DNA of 64,000 nucleotides, from contig NC_012489.1 of NCBI RefSeq assembly GCF_000010305.1, positions 4,099,646-4,163,645 of the forward strand, given 5' to 3'. The stretch's first letter is position 1; the number at the start of each line of letters is the position of its first letter. Shown piece after piece: positions 34,184-42,564 of this stretch. The stretch is from Gemmatimonas aurantiaca T-27 (GTDB lineage: Bacteria; Gemmatimonadota; Gemmatimonadetes; Gemmatimonadales; Gemmatimonadaceae). Under the pieces are notes generated by a model, which did not search any database, was not told where the DNA came from, and saw only the letters and a program-made list of their open reading frames with translations. The translations under genes were made by a program, and so were the position numbers.

Positions 34184-34597
34184 ATGAAAGTCCCTTTGCG
34201 CATCGGGGCCGTCGCTGAGGCGGCGGGCGTGGGCGTGCAGACGCTCCGGTACTACGAGCGGCGCGGCCTGTTGAGCGCTCGCCACCGCACGGCAGGCGGC
34301 TACCGTGAATACGCTCCGGACACGGTCCGTCGCGTCGTGTTCATTCGCCGCGCGCAGGCGATGGGATTCACGCTCGATGAGATTCGCGCGCTCCTCGCGC
34401 TTCGTGTGCGGGAGCCGCGACGTTGCGAGCCGGTGAAGGAGTCCGCCGAGATCGCGCGCGCGCGCGTCCGCGAGCAGCTCGTCGCGCTGCGACGGATGGA
34501 CAAGGTGCTCGCACGGCTCATTCGTGCGTGCGACGCGCGAGCGGTCACGGAGGAGTGCCCCATCCTGGCGGCGCTCGAACCTGAGGAGAGGAGTTAG
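34184..34597 (+). CDS. merR: MerR family regulator, mercury-type
   Basis: A 137-residue protein. The N-terminal winged helix is typical (RIGAVAEAAGVGVQTLRYYE). Three cysteines lie where mercury-binding Cys of MerR are expected: RRCEPV (dimer helix start), IRACDAR and EECPIL near the C-terminus. This supports Hg(II) sensing rather than redox or copper. It controls the following thioredoxin-like and merT genes from its own promoter. This set reads on the plus strand, opposite to most cassettes here. Confidence 0.82.
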   Translation: MKVPLRIGAVAEAAGVGVQTLRYYERRGLLSARHRTAGGYREYAPDTVRRVVFIRRAQAMGFTLDEIRALLALRVREPRRCEPVKESAEIARARVREQLVALRRMDKVLARLIRACDARAVTEECPILAALEPEERS

Positions 34598-34599
34598 CG

Positions 34600-34884
34600 A
34601 TGCAGATCGATTTGGTGTACTTCGAGGGATGCCCGCACGTTGTATCGGCGCGTCAACGCATTGCGGACGCGCTGGGGAGTCTCGGATTGTCTGCTGAATG
34701 GAGCGAGTGGGACACAGGCGAGGCCGCGACGCCGACGAATCTACGCGGCTATTCGTCGCCGACCGTACTCGTGAATGGGGTCGATGTCGAGCACAAGGCG
34801 GCGACGAGCGGCGCGGGCTGCGCGGTAGGTGGAGGGCCCAGTCTCGAGGTGCTGCGTGCGGCCCTGACTGCGGCGAGCCGATGA
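34600..34884 (+). CDS. Thioredoxin-fold protein of mercury cassette
   Basis: A 94-residue protein starting 2 bp after merR. VYFEGCPHV has a single Cys at the thioredoxin active-site position (CPH), followed by a GYSSPTVLVNGVDV strand with the cis-Pro. The C-terminal part holds another Cys (AGCAVGG). Small proteins of this kind occur in mer and arsenic operons as putative metal-thiol handlers. It overlaps merT by four bases. Confidence 0.65.
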   Translation: MQIDLVYFEGCPHVVSARQRIADALGSLGLSAEWSEWDTGEAATPTNLRGYSSPTVLVNGVDVEHKAATSGAGCAVGGGPSLEVLRAALTAASR

Positions 34885-35270
34885 AGCCGGGGACACGTGA
34901 TGGGGCGGGAGTCCTCGGTGCGATCCTCGCGGCGCTGTGCTGCGCGGGAACGCCGTTCATTGTGGGTGGACTGGCCGCACTCGGCCTTGGATTCCTGCGC
35001 AAGGACGGCATTCTGTGGCCCGCGATGCTCCTCGCCCTGGCGGTCGCCGTTACAGGCTTCTGGAAGGGCGCGCGGACGCACGGGCGCTGGGGCCCGTTCG
35101 TTGTCGGTGGGCTAGGCGCGGTGTCGCTCGCAGCCGGCGTGATTCTCGTGCACGGATTTCCGGCGATGCAGATGATCTACGGGGGTTCCGCTGCGCTCGT
35201 CATCGGGGCGGGATGGAACAGTTACGCGCGAAGAAACTGTGCAACCGTGAGCACGCGCGCGTCCGCATAA
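34881..35270 (+). CDS. merT: MerT-like mercuric transport protein
   Basis: A 129-residue membrane protein with about three or four segments. The first has ILAALCCAGTPFIVGGL, with the vicinal Cys pair that hands mercury inward in MerT/MerC proteins, followed by GLGFLRKDGILWP, typical of MerT. The second Cys pair of MerT is missing; a lone Cys lies near the C-terminus (RRNCATV). No merP or merA is present in the cassette, so mercury imported here would need a reductase elsewhere. Stop codon lies in the attC core (GCATAAC). Confidence 0.78.
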   Translation: MKPGTRDGAGVLGAILAALCCAGTPFIVGGLAALGLGFLRKDGILWPAMLLALAVAVTGFWKGARTHGRWGPFVVGGLGAVSLAAGVILVHGFPAMQMIYGGSAALVIGAGWNSYARRNCATVSTRASA

Positions 35271-35360
35271 CGTCGGGTTGTGCCGTGGGCACTCCATCAA
35301 ATGCGGCGGCGCAGCCGCCGCTTCCCAACCGTGCCCATCGGCCACCAACCATCGTTATGC
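35265..35360 (-). repeat. attC site
   Basis: Cores GCATAAC (35265-35271) and GTTATGC (35354-35360), 96 bp; GTTGTGCCGTGGGC and GCCCATCGGCCACCAAC arms, GCGGCGCAGCCGCCGC central stem. Confidence 0.85.
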
Positions 35361-35637
35361 GGCGGGCACGCCGAGACGCGCGATCGGACCGCTGGACGCT
35401 TGGCTGGCCCGGATCGCTGAGGGAGGGAGTCAGCTCTGGTGCGTCGGATTGGTCGAATTCATCATCGTCAGTTTTCACATGATCGGCATCGTCCAGTTGC
35501 TTGCGGTTCCGGGAGCTGCCTTCATTGCCGACACCCGCGGCAGGGTGAGCGGCATCTTCAGTGGGCTCGCGATGATCACGTACATTCTGCACTCGCACTC
35601 GAACGTGCGCCGGATGATGGGTACCCGGGAGGAATAG
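35361..35637 (+). pseudogene. Membrane protein, 5'-truncated at attC junction
   Basis: An open frame of about 90 residues on the plus strand with two hydrophobic segments (VGLVEFIIVSFHMIGIVQLL; GIFSGLAMITYIL) and a normal stop. It looks coding, but there is no start codon between the attC core and the conserved part, so the 5' end appears to have been replaced by the attC. It may mark an integrase-mediated or illegitimate deletion at the edge of the cassette block. Confidence 0.45.
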
Positions 35638-35666
35638 CTCGCGCGAGGGGGCGATTCGCGTCGCGA

Positions 35667-36116
35667 CTATTCCAAGTGACTGCGCAGCATCCAGGCGTTC
35701 TTCTCATGCACCTCCACTCGCCTGGTCGCGAGATCGGCACTCGCCTGGTCCCTCGCGGCTTCGGCCGCTTCGATCAACCGACGCGCAGCCTCCGCCACCA
35801 GTTCCTGATCGGCGACCAACATCCGAATCATCTCCGTGGCCTCGGGACGACCAGTCTCTTCGCTGACGGTCGTGAGCTTTGAGAACTCCGTGTAGCTCGC
35901 CGGGGCGAACGCCCCCAGCGCGCGCATGCGCTCGGCTACCGCATCCACGGCGAGCGCCAGCTCGGTGTACTGCACTTCGAACATCGCGTGCAATGAGTTG
36001 AACATCGGCCCCGTGACGTTCCAATGGAAGTTGTGCGTCTTGAGATAGAGCGTGTAGCTGCTGGCCAAGAGCGTGGACAGCGCCTTGACCGTCGGTTCGT
36101 TGGACTTCTTCGTCAT
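35667..36116 (-). CDS. dps: Dps family DNA-binding ferritin-like protein
   Basis: A 149-residue protein with the ferroxidase motif KTHNFHWNVTGPMF, the DAVAERMRALG helix and a C-terminal HEKNAWMLRSHLE. Dps proteins form dodecamers that bind DNA and oxidise and store iron, protecting against peroxide. It is the last gene of the minus-strand tetR-efflux operon (33-bp gap from the preceding membrane protein), suggesting a stress-resistance module. Confidence 0.93.
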   Translation of the reverse strand: MTKKSNEPTVKALSTLLASSYTLYLKTHNFHWNVTGPMFNSLHAMFEVQYTELALAVDAVAERMRALGAFAPASYTEFSKLTTVSEETGRPEATEMIRMLVADQELVAEAARRLIEAAEAARDQASADLATRRVEVHEKNAWMLRSHLE

Positions 36117-36149
36117 GGTCGTGGTTCCGCGTAGGAGGGAGAGGAACGA

Positions 36150-36575
36150 TCAGTTGGTGTGCACCGCACCCGAGTGCGGTGCGCGAAGCACCGCGAACCC
36201 GAGCACGACCATCGCGCCGACCATCGACACGCCGCCGACGAGGACCAGGAGCGGCGGCACGCCGAACAGGACTTCAGTGAGGATCCCGATTGGCATGAGC
36301 ATGCCGGCCAGCGCGAGCCAGGAGACGATCCGGGCCGATCGCTCCTGCAAGGGGAGTGCGACCAACAGGTAGCCGATGACGACGTTCAGGAACGCGAACA
36401 GGTTTCCATGCACGTGCGCCAGTCGGGACTCGAAGTGCTTGCCCGTCAGGCTCCCGGCGATCCACTCCTCTTTCCCGGGGGCGAAGTCCCGGAGATAGAT
36501 GAGCACGAATCCGTAGACCATGAATCCCGCGAGAAAGAAGAGGCCAGCGGCGATGTTGCGGCGTCCGGACGTCAT
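36150..36575 (-). CDS. Hypothetical membrane protein (4 TM)
   Basis: A 141-residue protein with four segments (about 7-27, 56-75, 83-103 and 108-131). It has a conserved-looking HFESRLAHVHGNLFAFLNVVIGY loop/segment with two His, which may bind haem or metal. No family confirmed. It overlaps the cupin gene by four bases. Confidence 0.6.
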   Translation of the reverse strand: MTSGRRNIAAGLFFLAGFMVYGFVLIYLRDFAPGKEEWIAGSLTGKHFESRLAHVHGNLFAFLNVVIGYLLVALPLQERSARIVSWLALAGMLMPIGILTEVLFGVPPLLVLVGGVSMVGAMVVLGFAVLRAPHSGAVHTN

Positions 36576-36913
36576 TGTGATCCTCCGTGCGAGTGAACCG
36601 GCGAGTGCGCGACGCTCGTGCATCGCGTGAGAACGATCGCGAGCAGATGCCCGGCGGTGATCCCGTGCGGCTCGCCGGCTTCCAGCACCACACGTCTGCC
36701 GACGACGAGCGGGATCCCCTCTCCCCGGGTGAAAAGCGTTCCGATACCGGCCACACACTCGATGATGACCGGATCCGGTGATGCGTGCTCGGCGAGCGCG
36801 GTCCCGTGCCGCAACGTCAGTAGCGTGAGTTTGCGTCCGGGGCCGTCGAACAACAGTTTCGTCTCCTTGTCCTCGCCACCCTCGGGCGCCTGCACCACGT
36901 CGATCACCTTCAT
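36572..36913 (-). CDS. Cupin domain protein
   Basis: A 113-residue single-domain cupin: GTALAEHASPDPVIIECVAG (motif 1, with one His and acidic residues) and VLEAGEPHGITAG (motif 2, His). Short cupins of this kind accompany metal or redox stress genes. Coupled by 4-bp overlaps to both neighbours. Confidence 0.72.
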   Translation of the reverse strand: MKVIDVVQAPEGGEDKETKLLFDGPGRKLTLLTLRHGTALAEHASPDPVIIECVAGIGTLFTRGEGIPLVVGRRVVLEAGEPHGITAGHLLAIVLTRCTSVAHSPVHSHGGSQ

Positions 36914-37311
36914 GCGGATTCTCCTGTGAGAGGTCGTGTGAGCCGCGCTCCGACGAGCAGCGCCAGCCACACTGCGCACCGAAACGTCATCGCACGGAGG
37001 CTGTCGCCGGCGACGCCACCGCCCGACGCATACAGCACGCCGATCAGGCCGAACGCGGCGAGGTTGAGCGCGAGGATCATCCCGGCCGCGCGTGCGCTCC
37101 AGGGCAGGTCGCGCCAGAGCGCCACGCCGGCGGCGACGTACGCGATGCCCATCGCCGTGTTGAACATCAGCAGCGGCCGGAACACGACGTAGCCGGGATC
37201 GACGCCGCCGAAGAGCACGCGCCCGCCGGCGAGGATCGTGACCAGGCCGAAAGCGATCGCGATCACCGCCATGAAGCGGCGCAGCGGGACACGATATCGT
37301 TCGAGGATCAT
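36910..37311 (-). CDS. Hypothetical membrane protein (4 TM)
   Basis: A 133-residue protein with four membrane segments (about 13-33, 42-64, 70-95 and 108-125). No recognisable family. It overlaps the outer-membrane factor gene by four bases and the cupin gene by four bases, so it is part of the same transcript. Confidence 0.6.
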   Translation of the reverse strand: MILERYRVPLRRFMAVIAIAFGLVTILAGGRVLFGGVDPGYVVFRPLLMFNTAMGIAYVAAGVALWRDLPWSARAAGMILALNLAAFGLIGVLYASGGGVAGDSLRAMTFRCAVWLALLVGARLTRPLTGESA

Positions 37312-38738
37312 CTTGGTTCCTCCTTCGGGGTGGGTTCATCGTCGCGCGGGGTCGCCGTGGTCCCGCCGACCGCCTGGTGGAGCGCCACGGCATCGAGCAG
37401 CTGCTTCGCCCGCGCGGAGACCAGCGCCACGCGTACCTGCTGAGCTTGTTGACCGGCGGCGAGTACCTCGCGGTAGCCGACGGAGCCGAGCGCGTATTGA
37501 CGCTGCACCGACGTGAGCGCGGCGCGTGCGGCCTCGTCCGCGCTCGTCAGCTCCTCCAGCACCCGCGCGTCGTGGTCGAGGGCCACGAGCAGGTCCGCGG
37601 TGTTGCGCAACGACTCCAGCACCACGCCCTGATAGTGCGACGCCGCGGCGTCGAACGCCGCCAACGAGGCGCGCTTCTCGGCGCGGAGGCCCGGGTTGAA
37701 CAACGGCTGGGTCAGCTGCGCCAGCAGGGTCCACACGGCCGACCCGCTGCCGAAGAGCACGCCGGAGGTGAGCGCCTGTGTCCCGAGGGACGCGCTCAGG
37801 TCGAGCTGCGGGTAGAGGCGCGCGACGGCCACGCCATGCTCCGCGTCGGCGGCGCGCATGAGCGCCTCCGCCGCCAGGATGTCGGGCCGCCCCCGCAGGA
37901 CCTCGGACGGCACCACCGCGGGCAGGTCCGCCGGCAGTTTCAGGTCGGAGAGCGTGAACCGCGGCGGCAGGGTGGCCCCCGGCTCCCGGCCCGCGAGCAC
38001 GGCGAGCAGATGCGCGTTCTGCTGCCCGAGCGACTGCTGGGCGAGCAGGTCGGCGCGCGTCTGCGCGACGCGCGACCGGTGCGTGAGCACCTCGTCCGGC
38101 GAGGCCGCACCCAGGCGCACGCGCTCGCCGCTGATCGTGAGATCCTCCTCCTGTTGCCGGAGGATCTCCTGCGTCGCGTCCAGCTGCGCCGACAGCTGCG
38201 CCTGCTGCACCGCCGCCGTCGCGATCATCGCCGACAGCGTGAGACGCGCGCCCGCCAGCTGGAATCGCTGGTGATCGGAGCGCGCGGCGAGCGCCTCGAG
38301 CGCACGACGGTTCCCCCCGGTCAGGTCGAGCCGGTAGCGCACGCTCACCGTGGCACTCTGCAGTCCGAACTCCCTCGGCGTCCCGGGCTGACCGAACATC
38401 GCCGGATTGACCCGTTGCTGCTGGGCGCCGAGGATCGCGTCGGCCTGTGGGTACCGGTTCATCCCCGCGCGCGCCGCGACCAGCTCCTCCGATTGCCGGA
38501 GCGTCGCTTCCGCGGCGGCCACGCTCGGGCTGGCCCGCAGCGCCTCCGCGATGAGCGTGTCGAGTGCCGGCGAACCGAATGCCTGCCACCATGGATCGGA
38601 GGAGCCCGCGTCGCGCACCAGGGAATCCGGTGCGATCGACGTCGCGACACCGCCCCGCGGAGCCGACGCACATCCCGCCAGCGACGCGGCGAGCAGCACC
38701 GCCACGACGGACCGACCATGCGCGAAGTGCTCAGGCAC
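37308..38738 (-). CDS. Outer membrane efflux lipoprotein (OprM/NodT type)
   Basis: A 476-residue TolC-like factor with lipobox SLAGC. The start is GTG at 38738, preceded by GGAGG at a 6-base spacing; an ATG 42 bases further up would overlap the ABC gene by 50 bases. DPWWQAFGSPALDTLIAEAL is the usual N-terminal motif of the NodT family, and the two repeat halves (SATVSVRYRLDLTGGNRRAL; YPQLDLSASLG) are visible. It should form the outer-membrane duct for the ABC/adaptor pair upstream. Confidence 0.9.
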   Translation of the reverse strand: MPEHFAHGRSVVAVLLAASLAGCASAPRGGVATSIAPDSLVRDAGSSDPWWQAFGSPALDTLIAEALRASPSVAAAEATLRQSEELVAARAGMNRYPQADAILGAQQQRVNPAMFGQPGTPREFGLQSATVSVRYRLDLTGGNRRALEALAARSDHQRFQLAGARLTLSAMIATAAVQQAQLSAQLDATQEILRQQEEDLTISGERVRLGAASPDEVLTHRSRVAQTRADLLAQQSLGQQNAHLLAVLAGREPGATLPPRFTLSDLKLPADLPAVVPSEVLRGRPDILAAEALMRAADAEHGVAVARLYPQLDLSASLGTQALTSGVLFGSGSAVWTLLAQLTQPLFNPGLRAEKRASLAAFDAAASHYQGVVLESLRNTADLLVALDHDARVLEELTSADEAARAALTSVQRQYALGSVGYREVLAAGQQAQQVRVALVSARAKQLLDAVALHQAVGGTTATPRDDEPTPKEEPR

Positions 38739-39456
38739 GGAGTACCTCCGCGAAATCCACTCCCTGACCGACCTCTTCATGTGTCCTTCCGTCCCGGATG
38801 TGATAGATGCGCTTAAAAGTCGGGATGATCTTCTCGTCGTGCGTGACTACGATGATCGCCGTCTCGTACCGGTGGGCCATCTCGTGCAGGATCCGGATGA
38901 CGGCGAGCGCCCGTTCGCTGTCGAGTGGCGCGGTCGGTTCGTCGGCCAGGATCACCGGAGGCCGATTGACCAGCGCCCGCGCGATCGAGACGCGCTGCTG
39001 CTCGCCGCCCGAGAGTTGCGACGGCATCCCCCGAGCACGATGCGCCACGTCCAGCGCGCCGAGCAGTTCCATCGCGCGCTTGCGCGCGTCGCCGTTCGGC
39101 ACGCCCGCGAGCATGGGGAGGAGCGCGACGTTGTCGGTCACGTCGAGGAACGGGATCAGGTACGGCGCCTGGAAGACGAACCCGATCCGGTCGCGTCGCA
39201 GCGCGCGCAGGTCATCGATCCTCCATCCGTCGTCGTAGATCACCTCGTCGCCGAGGGTCATCCGCCCTGACGTCGGCTCGATCACCGCACCGAGGCTCTT
39301 GAGGAGCGTCGACTTGCCGGAGCCCGAGGGACCGATCAGGCCGACCACCTCGCCCGGGGCGACGTACATGTCCACGCCCTTCAGCGCGTCGACGGCCGTG
39401 TCGCCGACCCCATAACGCTTCGTGAGCCTCTCGATCCGGATGCCGGTGCCGGTCAT
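38731..39456 (-). CDS. ABC transporter ATP-binding protein (MacB/LolD type)
   Basis: A 241-residue ATPase with Walker A GPSGSGKST, signature LSGGEQQRVS, Walker B ILADEPTAPLDSE and switch His VVTHDEKI. It belongs to the MacB/LolD/FtsE subgroup. It lies between the FtsX-type permease (1-bp gap) and the outer-membrane factor (8-bp overlap). Confidence 0.95.
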   Translation of the reverse strand: MTGTGIRIERLTKRYGVGDTAVDALKGVDMYVAPGEVVGLIGPSGSGKSTLLKSLGAVIEPTSGRMTLGDEVIYDDGWRIDDLRALRRDRIGFVFQAPYLIPFLDVTDNVALLPMLAGVPNGDARKRAMELLGALDVAHRARGMPSQLSGGEQQRVSIARALVNRPPVILADEPTAPLDSERALAVIRILHEMAHRYETAIIVVTHDEKIIPTFKRIYHIRDGRTHEEVGQGVDFAEVLRA

Positions 39457-39457
39457 C

Positions 39458-40660
39458 TCAGCCTCCGATCGCTTCGGCCGGATCGACCCGCAGCGCCGCG
39501 CGGATGGCGATCAGGCTCGCGAGCACGCAGATCAGGACCACGGCGCCGAATCCCACGAGCGAGTCGCCGGGGAGCAGCAGCACATACTTGGGGAATCCCG
39601 GAGCCCAGAACGTCGCCGCGACCTTCCCCACCACGAATCCGATCAGGCCGAGCCCCACCGCCTGCTGCATGATCATGAAGGCGATCGTGCGGTTCCTCGT
39701 GCCGATCAACTTGAGCACCGCGATCTCGCGGATCTTGCCGAGCGTCATCGTATAGATGATGAACGCGACGATCGCCGCGCTCACGATCGACAGGATGACG
39801 AGGAACATCCCGATCTGGCGCGCGGCGGTCGCGATCAGCTTGCCGACCAGGATGCCCTCCATCTCGGGCCGCGTGTAGACGGTCAGGTGCTGCCACCGCT
39901 CGATCGACCCGGCGACGTCCCCCGGCGCGAACCCCGGCGCGAGCTTCACCAGCACGGCGTTGACGTACGGATTCCGGCTCTGCGACGTGATCACGGCATC
40001 GAGCAGTCCGGGGACCCCCGCACGATTGAACGCCGGATTCTCGCTCGTGCGGCGGCGCCCCTGCAACACCGCCTCGTTGTCCTTGAGGAACTGGGCTTCC
40101 TGCGCATCCTTGAGCGGGATGAAGACCATCGGATCGCCGCCCGACGACACCATGCGCCGGGTGAGGCCCACCACGGTGTACTCGTGGCGGCGGATCCCGA
40201 CGCGGTCGCCGATCGCGAAGCCGGTGGCGATGTCGGCCACCGCCTCGTAGTGACTGCGCGTGATCTGGCGTCCGGCCACGAGGTGCGGTGGCCAGCCCGG
40301 GGTGCCCGGCTGGCCCGACGCGATGCCGACCACCATCGCCCGCACTTCCCGCGTCGCGCTGCGCACCTGCATCGTGAGGTAGGTGACGTTGGCCGCCTGA
40401 TCGACGCCCGGTACGGCGAGCACACCGCGATAGATGTCGTCGTACAGGCTCGACGGTTCGGCATACGGACCGAGGGTCTCCTTCTGGACGACCCAGAGTT
40501 CCGCACCGCTGTTGTCGAGCAGCACCATCCCGTCATCCACCATGCCGCGATACACCCCGGCCATGGTCAGCGTCACGCCGATCAGCAGTCCAAGACCGAT
40601 CCCGGTGAGGAGGAACTTCCCCCAGTCGTGCAGGATGTCCCGGCCGGCCAGGCTGATCAT
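39458..40660 (-). CDS. ABC transporter permease, FtsX/MacB type
   Basis: A 400-residue protein with an N-terminal membrane helix, a periplasmic domain of about 240 residues and three C-terminal helices (FtsX domain; for example SIVSAAIVAFIIYTMTLGKI and VGFGAVVLICVLASLIAI). The C-terminal ALRVDPAEAIGG is a hallmark of this permease class. Works with the following ATPase and preceding adaptor as a tripartite pump. Confidence 0.92.
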   Translation of the reverse strand: MISLAGRDILHDWGKFLLTGIGLGLLIGVTLTMAGVYRGMVDDGMVLLDNSGAELWVVQKETLGPYAEPSSLYDDIYRGVLAVPGVDQAANVTYLTMQVRSATREVRAMVVGIASGQPGTPGWPPHLVAGRQITRSHYEAVADIATGFAIGDRVGIRRHEYTVVGLTRRMVSSGGDPMVFIPLKDAQEAQFLKDNEAVLQGRRRTSENPAFNRAGVPGLLDAVITSQSRNPYVNAVLVKLAPGFAPGDVAGSIERWQHLTVYTRPEMEGILVGKLIATAARQIGMFLVILSIVSAAIVAFIIYTMTLGKIREIAVLKLIGTRNRTIAFMIMQQAVGLGLIGFVVGKVAATFWAPGFPKYVLLLPGDSLVGFGAVVLICVLASLIAIRAALRVDPAEAIGG

Positions 40661-41808
40661 GGGGAGACCCCGGGGATCCGCTCGACGATGTCGAGCCGAC
40701 TTCCCGAGCGCAGCGACTTCGCGCTGTAGACCACGATCCGGTCGCCGACGTCGAGGCCGGAGAGCACCTGCACCTGCCCGTCGAGGTCCGCGACACCGAG
40801 CCGCACCGGGGTGAACACGAGCTCCCCGTCCACGAGTCGCCAGACACCCGTCTCGCCATCCACGCGCTGCACCGCCGCGTTGGGCACGACCGGCACCGAC
40901 GGAAGCGCCGCCAGGCTCACCGTCACCTCGGCCAGCTCACCGATCGACGGCAATGGGTCGGGGCGGGCGGCGAACACCACCTTGGCCAGCATCTCCTCGG
41001 TGACCGCGTCCGCCTGCAGTTCCACGCGCAGCACGCTCCCGGCGAGCGTCTGCCGCGACCGCGAGCGCAGCACCACCTGCGCCGGGAGTCCGGCGCGAAG
41101 TCCTTCGGTCGCCCCCTGATCGAAGCGCACGTGGACCCACAGGCTCGCCGGATCCACGACCTCGACCACCGTCTGGCCGGACACGACCGTCGTGCCCGGA
41201 TCGACTTCCCGCGCGGTCACGACACCGTCCACGGGCGACACGAGACGCAGGTTGTTCCGTTGCGCTCGCAACATGTCGCGATCGGCGGCGGCTCGGGCGA
41301 CGTCCTCGCGGACGACGCTCAAGGCGGCGGTGGCGACCTCCAGGGACTGCATCCGCTGTGCGAGATTCTCCGCGCTCGTCGAGCGCGCGGCCAGCAACTC
41401 CTCATAGCGGCTCGCCTCGGCCTGCGCGAACGCGTGCCGCACCTCCGCCTCGCGCTGGAGCGCGACACTCCGATTGACTGCGGCCTCCTGCGCGCGTACG
41501 CGGTCGTCGAGATCGACCGGATCCATCTCACCCATCACTTGTCCGGCGGTGACGCGGTCGCCGACATCGACGAGTAGTTGCCTGACGCGACCCGCGACGG
41601 TCGGGCCGACCTTGTGCGTGTATCGCGATTCCACTGTCCCGACGCCGAAGAGCTCGGGGGTCAGCGCTCGGGCTGCGACCGTCGTGGTCGTCACGGCGAT
41701 CGGGGCGAGGGGGCCGGATCTCACCGCGACATAAACGAAGAGCAGCAGGAGCGGGAGGAGGACCACCGCGATCGTCAGCGTGCGACCCTTGAGCGCAAGC
41801 GGCTTCAT
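40657..41808 (-). CDS. HlyD/RND-type periplasmic adaptor
   Basis: A 383-residue membrane-fusion protein: N-terminal anchor helix (LTIAVVLLPLLLLFVYVAV), lipoyl half-motifs (GTVESRYTHKVGPTVAGRV and LRLVSPVDGVVTAREV) flanking a coiled coil, and a beta-barrel domain. It links the FtsX permease to the outer-membrane factor. Coupled by 4-bp overlaps to tetR and the permease gene. Confidence 0.92.
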   Translation of the reverse strand: MKPLALKGRTLTIAVVLLPLLLLFVYVAVRSGPLAPIAVTTTTVAARALTPELFGVGTVESRYTHKVGPTVAGRVRQLLVDVGDRVTAGQVMGEMDPVDLDDRVRAQEAAVNRSVALQREAEVRHAFAQAEASRYEELLAARSTSAENLAQRMQSLEVATAALSVVREDVARAAADRDMLRAQRNNLRLVSPVDGVVTAREVDPGTTVVSGQTVVEVVDPASLWVHVRFDQGATEGLRAGLPAQVVLRSRSRQTLAGSVLRVELQADAVTEEMLAKVVFAARPDPLPSIGELAEVTVSLAALPSVPVVPNAAVQRVDGETGVWRLVDGELVFTPVRLGVADLDGQVQVLSGLDVGDRIVVYSAKSLRSGSRLDIVERIPGVSP

Positions 41809-42413
41809 CTCGCACGCTCGATGCCGCGACGGTAGATGGCGAACACGCGAGGCGCGTCCGTCCGGATCCGGGTGAGATCTCCGCTCAGCATCGACTGCAT
41901 GACGAGCCCCTGCACCGTGCCGATGAAGAGAACGGCCGCGGCTTTGGTGTCGGTCGCGGGATCCAGCTCACCCCGCGCCTTCGCCTCGGCAAGGATTCCC
42001 CCAACGCGTTCTCCGTAGGCCCGAAGCAACGTCTGCACCATCCGACCCGCCGCCGACCGCCTGGTCCGCTGGAGCTCACCGAAAACGAGGCGCGGCACAC
42101 CCGGGTGCATTTCGACGAAGTCGACGTGGGCCAGAAAGAGCGCCTCGAGCACGAGCAGGGGCGTTTCCGCCGACCGCACCGCCGTGTCGACGCGGGCCAT
42201 CAGGTTCGCGGCGACCCACTTCATGACGGCGAGCAGGATTGCGTCCTTGCTCGCGAAGTGCTTGAAGAGTGCACCTTGGCTCAGTCCCATCTGTGTCGCA
42301 ATCGCCGCGGTGGTGATCTCGCTGGGATTGGTCGTCGCGGCGAGCGCGACGACCGAATCGACGGTCGCCGCCTGACGGTCTGCGCTACGGAGATAGCTCG
42401 GGTAGGATCGCAT
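41805..42413 (-). CDS. TetR family transcriptional regulator
   Basis: About 202 residues from MRSYPSYLRSADR. N-terminal HTH: ITTAAIATQMGLSQGALFKHFASKDA. A start 111 bases upstream lacks similarity and would overlap the operator, so 42413 is preferred. First gene of the efflux operon, which it probably represses from the palindrome just upstream. Confidence 0.92.
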   Translation of the reverse strand: MRSYPSYLRSADRQAATVDSVVALAATTNPSEITTAAIATQMGLSQGALFKHFASKDAILLAVMKWVAANLMARVDTAVRSAETPLLVLEALFLAHVDFVEMHPGVPRLVFGELQRTRRSAAGRMVQTLLRAYGERVGGILAEAKARGELDPATDTKAAAVLFIGTVQGLVMQSMLSGDLTRIRTDAPRVFAIYRRGIERAR

Positions 42414-42430
42414 ACGAGTCCTGTAAAGTA

Positions 42431-42444
42431 AGTAATCGATTACT
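42431..42444. promoter_or_regulatory. TetR operator palindrome
   Basis: AGTAATCGATTACT is a perfect 14-bp palindrome 18 bp upstream of the tetR start, in an AT-rich patch. It is the likely operator of the efflux operon. The rest of 42414-42595 up to the IS30 element shows nothing else. Confidence 0.7.
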
Positions 42445-42564
42445 AACCTAATGCGACTGGCGCGCTGCGCAAGGGGCACCTGCGACCGCGACGCTCCCTC
42501 GGCGACCAGCGCGCTCGCCGCCAAGCAAAGTGGGAGCGACCGCTGAGTGAGAGCGCAGAAGATC

